Positions 1-8,440 of a stretch of DNA of 35,835 bases are shown piece after piece. Numbering within the stretch: the stretch's first letter is position 1; every line of letters begins with the position of its first letter. Made by a program: the position numbers and the translations under genes. The stretch is taken from contig PNNC01000191.1 in the NCBI GenBank assembly GCA_013824015.1, forward strand, positions 1 to 35,835. Direction: 5' to 3'. The notes under the pieces were generated by a model. It worked only from the letters and a program-made list of their open reading frames with translations, was not told where the DNA came from and searched no databases. The DNA comes from Polaromonas sp. (GTDB lineage: Bacteria > Pseudomonadota > Gammaproteobacteria > Burkholderiales > Burkholderiaceae_C).

Positions 1-297
1 GCCAGCATGGGCGCCTTCCTGCTGGCCGCCGGTGCGAAGGGCAAGCGTTTTTCGCTGCCCAACTCGCGCGTGATGATTCACCAGCCTTCGGGCGGTGCCC
101 AGGGCCAGGCGACGGACATCGAAATCCATGCCCGCGACATCCTCAAGACGCGTGAACAGCTGAACCGCATCCTGGCCAACAACACCGGCCAGACCGTGGA
201 AAAAATCGAGCGGGATACCGAGCGCGACTACTTCATGTTTGCCGACGAGGCCAAGGCTTATGGCGTGGTGGACGAGGTGATCAGCAAGCGCCCCTGA
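1..297 (+). CDS. clpP: ATP-dependent Clp protease proteolytic subunit (3' part)
   Basis: This is the C-terminal half of ClpP, the serine peptidase that forms a 14-mer barrel and degrades proteins fed to it by ClpX or ClpA. The window starts inside the gene. The first codons read Ala-Ser-Met-Gly-Ala, the ClpP nucleophile motif, so the catalytic Ser is codon 2 of the window. The catalytic His follows in the MIHQP motif, and the Asp lies in the ERDTERD segment near the C-terminus. The sequence closely follows E. coli ClpP to the last residues and ends at a TGA. The gene lies directly upstream of clpX, as in most proteobacteria, but a hairpin terminator separates them. Identity is certain; the start is outside the window. 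Confidence 0.97.
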   Translation, partial: ASMGAFLLAAGAKGKRFSLPNSRVMIHQPSGGAQGQATDIEIHARDILKTREQLNRILANNTGQTVEKIERDTERDYFMFADEAKAYGVVDEVISKRP

Positions 298-332
298 GTT
301 TCAGGCGAAAAACCGGTCAGTTGCGACACGGC

Positions 333-366
333 AACGGCGTTTTCTGTAACAGGAAACGCCGTTTTT
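333..366 (+). terminator. Intrinsic terminator between clpP and clpX
   Basis: A 13-bp stem (333-345 with 351-363, one G-U pair, loop GTAAC) is followed by a T-rich run. It should stop or attenuate clpP transcription and partly uncouple it from clpX, 54 bases downstream. Confidence 0.85.
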
Positions 367-419
367 ATTTGGTTATCATTAGCTAACACGTCCCACGGGC
401 ACCCAAAGGCACTCCATTC

Positions 420-1685
420 ATGGCCGAAAAAAAAGGCTCTTCCAGCGAAAAGACCCTGTATTGCTCCTTCTGCGGCAAAAGCCAGCATGAGGTGAAAAAG
501 CTGATCGCCGGCCCGTCGGTCTTCATCTGTGATGAATGCATCGATTTGTGCAACGAAATCATCCGTGATGAACTGCCCGCCGGCGAAGATGTGCGCGAAA
601 CGCGCGGCGACCTGCCGACACCGCTGGAAATCAAGACCACGCTCGACGGTTATGTGATTGGCCAGGAACCGGCCAAACGTACGCTGGCCGTGGCGGTTTA
701 CAACCACTACAAACGGCTGCGCCACAAGGACAAGGCCAAAAAGGATGAGGTCGAGCTGACCAAGAGCAATATTTTGCTGATCGGCCCGACCGGCTCCGGC
801 AAGACCCTGCTGGCCCAGACCCTGGCACGCACGCTCAATGTGCCGTTTGTGATGGCCGACGCCACCACGCTGACGGAAGCCGGCTACGTCGGTGAGGACG
901 TCGAAAACATCATCCAGAAGCTGCTGCAAAGCTGCAACTACGAAGTCGAGCGCGCGCAGCAGGGCATTGTGTACATCGACGAAATCGACAAGATTTCGCG
1001 CAAGTCCGACAACCCGTCGATCACGCGTGACGTGTCGGGCGAGGGCGTGCAGCAGGCGCTGCTCAAGCTGATCGAGGGCACGATGGCGTCGGTGCCGCCC
1101 CAGGGCGGGCGCAAGCACCCCAACCAGGATTTCCTGCAGGTGGACACCACCAACATCCTGTTCATCTGCGGCGGCGCCTTCTCGGGGCTGGAAAAAGTCA
1201 TCGAAAACCGCACCGAAGCCTCGGGCATCGGTTTCGGCGCTGCCGTCAAGAGCAAGAAGGCCCGCAGCCTGACTGAATCCTTCAAGGACGTGGAACCGGA
1301 AGACCTGATCAAGTTCGGCCTGATTCCCGAGCTGGTCGGCCGCATGCCGGTGGTCGCCACCCTGGCTGAACTGACGGAAGATGCGCTGGTGCAGATCCTG
1401 ACCGAGCCGAAAAACGCGGTGGTCAAGCAGTTCAGCAAGTTGTTGTCGATGGAAGGTGTGGATCTCGAGATTCGTCCCTCTGCGCTGAAGGCGATTGCCC
1501 GCAAGGCGCTGGCGCGCAAGACCGGCGCGCGGGGCCTGCGGTCCATCCTTGAGCAGTCCCTGATCGACACCATGTTTGACCTGCCCAACACCAGCAATGT
1601 CGAGAAAGTGGTGGTCGATGAATCGACCATCGAGGAAAACAAGCCACCGTTGCTGGTTTACCGTGAGTCTGCGAAACAGGCCTGA
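420..1685 (+). CDS. clpX: ATP-dependent Clp protease ATP-binding subunit ClpX
   Basis: ClpX is a hexameric AAA+ unfoldase that recognises tagged or native substrates, unfolds them and threads them into ClpP in the cytoplasm. The 421-residue protein has the expected length. An N-terminal zinc-binding domain carries Cys15, Cys18, Cys37 and Cys40. Walker A is GPTGSGKT at 122-129, pore loop 1 is GYVG at 155-158, and Walker B has Asp187-Glu188. The IGF tripeptide that docks on ClpP is at 270-272. The start is the ATG giving the usual [12 protein letters not shown] N-terminus; its ribosome site is weak. The gene follows clpP, and lon lies downstream with its own promoter candidate. All functional motifs are intact, so it is expected to be active. 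Confidence 0.98.
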   Translation: MAEKKGSSSEKTLYCSFCGKSQHEVKKLIAGPSVFICDECIDLCNEIIRDELPAGEDVRETRGDLPTPLEIKTTLDGYVIGQEPAKRTLAVAVYNHYKRLRHKDKAKKDEVELTKSNILLIGPTGSGKTLLAQTLARTLNVPFVMADATTLTEAGYVGEDVENIIQKLLQSCNYEVERAQQGIVYIDEIDKISRKSDNPSITRDVSGEGVQQALLKLIEGTMASVPPQGGRKHPNQDFLQVDTTNILFICGGAFSGLEKVIENRTEASGIGFGAAVKSKKARSLTESFKDVEPEDLIKFGLIPELVGRMPVVATLAELTEDALVQILTEPKNAVVKQFSKLLSMEGVDLEIRPSALKAIARKALARKTGARGLRSILEQSLIDTMFDLPNTSNVEKVVVDESTIEENKPPLLVYRESAKQA

Positions 1686-1701
1686 TACCGCATCTGGCCG
1701 G

Positions 1702-1729
1702 CTTGAAAACCAGCCAGAGCCCCCCAAAT
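1702..1729 (+). promoter_or_regulatory. Candidate sigma32 (heat-shock) promoter of lon
   Basis: The -35 element CTTGAA (1702-1707) is followed after 14 bases by CCCCAAAT (1722-1729). This differs from the RpoH -10 consensus CCCCATNT at one position, and the spacing is typical. It lies just after clpX and about 85 bases before the lon ATG. lon is RpoH-controlled in E. coli, which fits. The call is by motif only. Confidence 0.65.
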
Positions 1730-1755
1730 CCGAGGTTATTGTTGTTGCCAGACAT

Positions 1756-1801
1756 GAAAGCCTGATACCCGTCACGATGCCAGGGCTTTCGTTCAAGGCT
1801 T
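1756..1801 (+). promoter_or_regulatory. Competing hairpins in the lon 5' leader
   Basis: The segment GAAAGCCTG (1756-1764) can pair with CAGGGCTTTC (1781-1790, one bulge). Part of it (1758-1763) can instead pair with AGGCTT at 1796-1801. The two pairings exclude each other and lie just upstream of the AAGG ribosome site at 1808-1811. A regulatory role is speculative. Confidence 0.25.
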
Positions 1802-1815
1802 ACCTTTAAGGTTCT

Positions 1816-4245
<2,430 letters not shown>

Positions 4246-4267
4246 TTGTGCAAATTTTCAGGACATC

Positions 4268-4297
4268 TTCAAAACGCGCAAAAAAATGCGCTATAAT
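4268..4297 (+). promoter_or_regulatory. Sigma70 promoter of the tRNA cluster
   Basis: A perfect -10 box TATAAT (4292-4297) has TTCAAA (4268-4273) 18 bases upstream. It sits 14 bases before the first tRNA base, as expected for a stable-RNA promoter. Confidence 0.7.
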
Positions 4298-4311
4298 TTG
4301 AGGCTGTAATC

Positions 4312-4387
4312 GCGGGAGTAGCTCAGTTGGTAGAGCGCAACCTTGCCAAGGTTGAGGTCGAGAGTTCGAGACTCTTCTCCCGCTCCA
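4312..4387 (+). tRNA. tRNA-Gly (anticodon GCC)
   Basis: This 76-base cloverleaf has acceptor GCGGGAG pairing with CTCCCGC, an encoded CCA end, a D-loop with AGTTGGTA, anticodon GCC at 4345-4347 in loop TTGCCAA, and a T-loop with GTTCGAG. It is first in a Gly-Cys-Leu cluster matching E. coli glyW-cysT-leuZ in order and anticodons. Confidence 0.97.
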
Positions 4388-4391
4388 ATTC

Positions 4392-4424
4392 AAAAGGGCA
4401 GCACGTTAAAATGCTGTCCTTTTT
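4392..4424 (+). terminator. Hairpin with T-run between tRNA-Gly and tRNA-Cys
   Basis: AAAGGGCAGCA (4393-4403) pairs with TGCTGTCCTTT (4412-4422) with one G-U pair and runs into a T tract. It could terminate, or mark a processing point in, the tRNA precursor. Confidence 0.7.
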
Positions 4425-4473
4425 CTTTGGTGCGACGGTGATCACGCTGTGGCATGCATGGAAGACACGACAG

Positions 4474-4547
4474 GGCGCGGTAGCAAAGCGGTTATGCAGT
4501 GGATTGCAAATCCATCCAGGGCGGTTCGACTCCGCCCCGCGCCTCCA
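4474..4547 (+). tRNA. tRNA-Cys (anticodon GCA)
   Basis: This 74-base cloverleaf has acceptor GGCGCGG pairing with CCGCGCC, an encoded CCA end, anticodon GCA at 4506-4508 in loop TTGCAAA, and a T-loop with GTTCGAC. It is second in the Gly-Cys-Leu cluster. Confidence 0.97.
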
Positions 4548-4577
4548 GATCATGCGTATTGAATTCTGGTTATCCAG

Positions 4578-4608
4578 GCCCCGTCAGTCGATGTGACGGG
4601 GCTTTTTT
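4578..4608 (+). terminator. Intrinsic terminator between tRNA-Cys and tRNA-Leu
   Basis: GCCCCGTCA (4578-4586) pairs perfectly with TGACGGGGC (4594-4602) and is followed by six T. It is a canonical terminator, only 20 bases before tRNA-Leu. Leu expression must rely on read-through or on a promoter I do not see. Confidence 0.85.
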
Positions 4609-4628
4609 GTTCCACAATGGCAAACCCT

Positions 4629-4722
4629 GCCCGGGTGGTGAAATTGGTAGACACATCGGACTTAAAATCCGCCGCTTTCCTGCATAAGGGGCGTACCGGT
4701 TCGATTCCGGTCCCGGGCACCA
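4629..4722 (+). tRNA. tRNA-Leu (anticodon TAA) with a long variable arm
   Basis: Acceptor GCCCGGG pairs with CCCGGGC, the CCA end is encoded, the anticodon is TAA in loop CTTAAAA, and the T-arm is ACCGG/CCGGT. The gene is 94 bases, longer than the roughly 87 of E. coli tRNA-Leu(UAA), because the class II variable region is about 22 bases. The outermost anticodon-stem pair (27:43) reads U-C, a mismatch. It is third in the conserved cluster. Confidence 0.95.
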
Positions 4723-4878
4723 TGATCTGGCTTTTGTTCTTCAGGCAGTGACACATGACGTGCCGCGGGAATGACGCGAAGTCAGCAGGGCATGGGTTGG
4801 GTTGTCGCTCCGGGATACCCATCTGATACGACTCGATTGTCATCCACAAAACCGCGTTCGAACTGAGGAGACAGTTTC

Positions 4879-5046
4879 ATGTCACATTTGCTCGTTGCCC
4901 AGATTGGCGGCGCACTGCTGTTCGTGCTGGGTCTGACCCTTCACGTCACCTTCAATGGATTCTGGGGTTCTGCCGTGACCATCTTCGGCGTGTTGCTGTT
5001 CATGGTGGCGACGATCATGACCGGCATGCGGTCCGGTGAGCCCTGA
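4879..5046 (+). CDS. Small two-helix membrane protein (55 aa)
   Basis: I do not recognise this family. The 55-codon frame has a strong ribosome site, GAGGAG, at 4865-4870, eight bases before the ATG. It encodes two hydrophobic stretches (about residues 4-22 and 32-50) separated by HVTFNGFWGS, then a short charged tail ending RSGEP. This looks like an inner-membrane hairpin. It lies 156 bases after tRNA-Leu. Its TGA touches the TAG of the convergent pentapeptide-repeat gene with no base between. The ribosome site, clean hydrophobic pattern and full use of the space make it a likely real gene, with function unknown. Confidence 0.7.
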   Translation: MSHLLVAQIGGALLFVLGLTLHVTFNGFWGSAVTIFGVLLFMVATIMTGMRSGEP

Positions 5047-5484
5047 CTACTGACAGACCCCGACTGAACCCAGGGCGCAGACTTTTTTCCCGTCGGTCCA
5101 GGTTGCGCCGCTCAGTCGCGCACCCTCCATATTCGCTCCCATGATGTTGGCTCTGACCAATGAGGCGCCGGTCAGGTTGGCGCCCTTGAAGTTGGCCCCG
5201 TACAGAACCGCGTCGTTGAGGATGACGCCGATCATGTTGGCATCGGTAAAGTCAGCCATCAGCAGATTGGCCTTGGTGAGGTCCGCCTTTAGCAAATTGG
5301 CCTCGGGGAGCCTGACAAACCGCATGGAAGCCCCGGTCAGCAGGGCCTGCTGCAGGTTCACGCCATTCAGATCCTCGCCATCTGCACGGGTGCAGCCTCT
5401 CCAGTCAACAAAAGGTGCGGGCTTTTCAATGCAGGCAGCATGAACTGTTGACGCAAACAACAGCGTTGCCAGGAGGATTTTCAT
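5047..5484 (-). CDS. Secreted pentapeptide-repeat protein
   Basis: The protein has 145 residues from the ATG at 5484. That start gives a clean signal peptide, MKILLATLLFASTVHAA; an upstream GTG at 5508 would add eight residues and spoil it. After a short Cys-containing segment, residues from about 40 to 130 are tandem pentapeptides of the A(D/N)Lxx type, which fold as a right-handed quadrilateral beta-helix. Cysteines near the start of the mature protein and at the C-terminus could form disulfides in the periplasm. Cytoplasmic relatives include DNA-mimicking gyrase protectors, but the signal peptide argues for a periplasmic role here. The function is unknown. It is convergent with the small membrane gene and separate from other operons. 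Confidence 0.85.
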   Translation of the reverse strand: MKILLATLLFASTVHAACIEKPAPFVDWRGCTRADGEDLNGVNLQQALLTGASMRFVRLPEANLLKADLTKANLLMADFTDANMIGVILNDAVLYGANFKGANLTGASLVRANIMGANMEGARLSGATWTDGKKVCALGSVGVCQ

Positions 5485-5670
5485 TCCGGGACTGTAGCAT
5501 CGGGACACCCGGCCGGGTAAGGTTTCATCCGGTTTCGAACGTGCTGTTTCTTCGCGTCCTCGCCCGCTCGGCTGGGCCTGGAATCAGGACCGGCAGGCTT
5601 TCTTGCCCATGTGCGAACATGTCATCAACGCCACAGTCACTTCGGGCGCCAACTGGTTAAGATAGATTCC

Positions 5671-6309
5671 ATGGCCCGCTACAACACCCCTCCTTTTGAA
5701 ATCCACGTGCACGGCGACGTGCCCCTGCGCGACGATGTCGGTTTTGAGCAGTTGCAGGACGCCCTCAAACCCCTGTGGGCCTATGCCGGCGCCAAGTCGC
5801 TGGCAGACGGTGCAGCCAGCGTGTACGAGGAGGAGCCCGGCATACGCTTTGACGCGCACCGCCATCTGCTCCAGCTGTGCTGGACGGTTGCGGGTGATGA
5901 GGATTTCCGGCAGGTTCTCGACGAAGTCTGCATGGCCCTCAACGAGATGTCCGTCAGTGGCGCGCCGATTGAAGTGACTTTTTACGATGCCGACTTCGAC
6001 GAAGATGAAGAGCGCGACGGTGCGGAAGCCCGGGACGACTTCGCGATGTATTTTGTCGGTCCCACACCGGCGGCCATCATGCAGGTCCAGCGCGACCTGC
6101 TGGTGCAGGACATGATCGGCCTGATGGAGCGGCATTTCGATGCCACCGAATTGGGCGACGTGGTCGCAGCGGTGGACAAGCTGTTCGAGCAGCGCTTTGA
6201 AACCCTGGTCAATTCCATGCAGCTCGGCAGGCCGCCCCGTGGCATGGGCGGGCCGCAGGGGGGCTCCGGTCATGGTGGTGGCGGTCGCAAGCCGCGTCAC
6301 CTGCACTGA
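5671..6309 (+). CDS. Conserved hypothetical protein (possibly DUF6806)
   Basis: This is a 212-residue soluble protein of unknown function. I believe it belongs to a Comamonadaceae family annotated DUF6806, but cannot verify that. The chosen ATG gives MARYNTPPFEIHVHGDV; an upstream in-frame ATG at 5611 adds 20 residues that do not look conserved. An acidic patch with DADFDEDEERDG lies near residues 108-120. An alpha-helical segment follows at about 140-190, then a Gly/Arg/His-rich flexible tail that resembles a nucleic-acid-binding or low-complexity tail. There is no signal peptide or membrane segment. It stands alone between the convergent-side pentapeptide gene and the TetR gene. Confidence 0.8.
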   Translation: MARYNTPPFEIHVHGDVPLRDDVGFEQLQDALKPLWAYAGAKSLADGAASVYEEEPGIRFDAHRHLLQLCWTVAGDEDFRQVLDEVCMALNEMSVSGAPIEVTFYDADFDEDEERDGAEARDDFAMYFVGPTPAAIMQVQRDLLVQDMIGLMERHFDATELGDVVAAVDKLFEQRFETLVNSMQLGRPPRGMGGPQGGSGHGGGGRKPRHLH

Positions 6310-6336
6310 CCCTGAGGCCGGCCTGCGAGGCCGGCA

Positions 6337-6963
6337 TCACCTTTCTGGCTTCAGCCCGAGCCCGGCCAGATAAATGCCCATCACATCCTGGCCGGTTGCG
6401 ACCAGGTCGAAAGCGTCGCTGTCCAGCAACCAGTTCTGGATCAGGCCGTCAATGATGGCATGCAGGCCCTCGGCGCAGGTGGCCGCCGGCGCGGCCAGCG
6501 TGATGGCGCGGTGGCGGGCCGCTGCGTTGAGGCCGTGCTGAACCTTTGCCAGAAAATTGCTGCGCGCGGCCAGGTGACGTGCGCGCACCGCCTGCAGTTC
6601 ATCGACATATTCAACTTTCTGGGTGGCCACCTCCAGCACGCGGCGTGTCTGGGGATCAGTGGCGATCCGTACCAGCGCATCGCGCACGCCAAGGCAAAGC
6701 TGGCTCAGCGGGTCGGCGCTGCCATCGCGCCCGACATCCTCCAGGGACTGTTCCAGCGGAAGCGTGACACGCTCCATCATGGCGTTGAAGAGATCGGCCT
6801 TGTCCTTGAAATGCCAGTAGATCGCGCCCCGGCTGGTGCCGGCCTGGCGGGCGATGTCGTTGAGCGAGGTCCGTGACACCCCCTGGGCCTGAAACAGCAG
6901 CTCCGCCGCGTCCAGCAGGCTGTGGCGGGTGGCCAGGGCGTCTTCCTTGGTGCGGCGAGCCAA
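6337..6963 (-). CDS. acrR: TetR-family repressor of the RND efflux operon (AcrR/TtgR type)
   Basis: A 208-residue TetR repressor expected to bind DNA as a dimer and release it on binding toxic hydrophobic ligands. The N-terminus, read from a TTG start at 6963, is MARRTKEDALATRHSLLDAA, nearly identical to AcrR/TtgR/MexR-type pump repressors. An AGGA lies about ten bases before this TTG. A longer frame continues upstream but runs over the operator, so I reject it. The helix-turn-helix covers about 32-51 (TSLNDIARQAGTSRGAIYWHF). The C-terminal ligand domain is diverged, as usual. It is divergent from the acrA-type gene, with an AcrR-like operator between them. Autoregulation and pump repression are inferred. 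Confidence 0.92.
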   Translation of the reverse strand: MARRTKEDALATRHSLLDAAELLFQAQGVSRTSLNDIARQAGTSRGAIYWHFKDKADLFNAMMERVTLPLEQSLEDVGRDGSADPLSQLCLGVRDALVRIATDPQTRRVLEVATQKVEYVDELQAVRARHLAARSNFLAKVQHGLNAAARHRAITLAAPAATCAEGLHAIIDGLIQNWLLDSDAFDLVATGQDVMGIYLAGLGLKPER

Positions 6964-7000
6964 AATTCTTGTCCTGTGATTTAATTTTGTAAGGATCCCG

Positions 7001-7024
7001 AATATACATTCATAAATGTATGTA
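7001..7024. promoter_or_regulatory. AcrR-type operator
   Basis: The core is ATACATT-CATA-AATGTAT (7004-7021), a perfect 7-bp inverted repeat. Compared with the 24-bp AcrR operator of E. coli as I know it, read on the opposite strand, 21 of 24 positions match. It lies 37 bases before the TTG of the repressor and about 110 bases before the first pump gene, where it can control both. Confidence 0.8.
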
Positions 7025-7132
7025 AAATTCGAACCTCGTGAAAACCCTTGGTTTTGGGCAAGCTCTCCGCGCTGAACAGCTTTCCCTTCCTTTTTTTTCA
7101 TTCCTGCACCCGCCATTCTTCAAGGAAGCAGC

Positions 7133-8428
7133 ATGCCCACGTTGAGCCTGATCAAGCCTTATTCATCCACTCAACCTGCGCCGGCACAGGGCCGTGTGCA
7201 GACAGTCGTGCTGGCAGCCGTGCTGGGCCTGATGGTGGCGGCTTGTGGCAAGGGCGGAAACGGCAGTGGCCCGGGTGCCGGCGCTGCGCCACCCCCCGCT
7301 GAGGTTGGCGTGGTGACAGTCAGCCAGGGCGACGTGGGTCTGGTGACGGAGTTGCCAGGCCGGCTCGAAGCTTCACGCGTGGCACAGGTCCGGGCCCGGG
7401 CTGCCGGCATCCTGCAGAAGCGCCTGTTCCGCGAAGGCAGTGACGTCAAGGCCGGCCAGCCGCTGTTCACCATCGATTCGGCGCCTTATGCGGCCCAGGT
7501 GGCGAGCGCCAAGGCCGGCCAGGCGCGTGCCGAGGCCAACCTGGCCCAGGCGAGCGCACTGGCCGAGCGCTACAAGCCGCTGGTGGCGGCCAATGCGATC
7601 AGCAAGCAGGAATACGCCAATGCGGTGGCGGCGCAGAAGCAGGCCGAGGCGGATGTCGCGGTCGGTCGTGCCAACGTGCAGACCGCCAGCATCAACCTCG
7701 GTTATGCCGCGGTGACCGCGCCGATCTCGGGCCGTATCGGCCGCGCGCTGGTCACCGAAGGCGCGCTGGTCGGGCAGGGCGACGCCACCCAGCTGGCCGT
7801 GATCCAGCAGATCAACCCGATGTATGTGAACTTCACGCAGTCTGCGTCGGAAGTCATGAAGTTGCGCAGTGGTCTGGAAAGCGGCCAGTTCAAGCGCGCG
7901 GGAAGCGGCCAGGCCGCCAGCGTGCGCATCGTGCTGGAAGACGGCAGCGAATACGCCCAGGCTGGCCGCCTGCTGTTCTCGGACCTCACGGTGGATGCCA
8001 CCACCGGCCAGATCACCCTGCGTGCCGAGGTGCCCAATCCCGCCGGCAACCTGCTGCCCGGCCTGTACGTGCGTGTGCGGCTGGAGCAGGCCCAGGCCAC
8101 CAATGCCATCACCCTGCCGCAGCAGGCGGTCACCCGCAGCGCCCAGGGCGACACCGTGATGGTGGTCGGTGACGACGGCAAGGTCAGTCCGCGCACCATC
8201 AAAATCGGTTCGGCCAAGGGCAACCAGTGGGTGGTGCTGGACGGGCTGAAGACGGGCGAGAAGGTCATGGTCGACGGTTTCCAGAAGCTGCAGCCCGGCG
8301 CCACCGTCAAACCGGTGCCCTGGCAGCCCGCCGCCGCCGCTGCCGCACCGGCCGGTTCTGCTCCGGCTCCGGCTTCCGCGGCCGCTGCTTCTGCGCCAGC
8401 CGCTGCTGCTTCGGCAGCCGCGAAATAA
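7133..8428 (+). CDS. acrA: RND efflux periplasmic adaptor lipoprotein (AcrA/MexA type)
   Basis: This membrane-fusion protein bridges the inner-membrane RND pump and the outer-membrane channel. The 431-residue protein has a lipoprotein signal with lipobox MVAAC, so Cys38 should be lipidated. The next part has the hallmark order: a half lipoyl/barrel-sandwich motif, a long alpha-hairpin (about 120-185) with Gln/Ala repeats, and the second lipoyl half with APISGRIGR. Beta-barrel and membrane-proximal domains with PGLYVRVRL follow. The C-terminus is an Ala/Pro-rich low-complexity tail. An AAGGAAG ribosome site precedes the ATG. It is the first gene of a three-gene operon, 12 bases before the pump gene, behind the AcrR-like operator. 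Confidence 0.96.
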   Translation: MPTLSLIKPYSSTQPAPAQGRVQTVVLAAVLGLMVAACGKGGNGSGPGAGAAPPPAEVGVVTVSQGDVGLVTELPGRLEASRVAQVRARAAGILQKRLFREGSDVKAGQPLFTIDSAPYAAQVASAKAGQARAEANLAQASALAERYKPLVAANAISKQEYANAVAAQKQAEADVAVGRANVQTASINLGYAAVTAPISGRIGRALVTEGALVGQGDATQLAVIQQINPMYVNFTQSASEVMKLRSGLESGQFKRAGSGQAASVRIVLEDGSEYAQAGRLLFSDLTVDATTGQITLRAEVPNPAGNLLPGLYVRVRLEQAQATNAITLPQQAVTRSAQGDTVMVVGDDGKVSPRTIKIGSAKGNQWVVLDGLKTGEKVMVDGFQKLQPGATVKPVPWQPAAAAAAPAGSAPAPASAAAASAPAAAASAAAK

Positions 8429-8440
8429 GGAGCCTGCCGC

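Noticed and set aside
4290..4306. GCTATAATTTGAGGC as a seventh 17-bp repeat copy
   Set aside because: It lacks the AGC end and is explained by the tRNA promoter -10 box.
5485..5508. GTG start eight codons upstream for the pentapeptide protein
   Set aside because: It would place SRCYSPG before the signal peptide. The ATG at 5484 gives a clean signal sequence.
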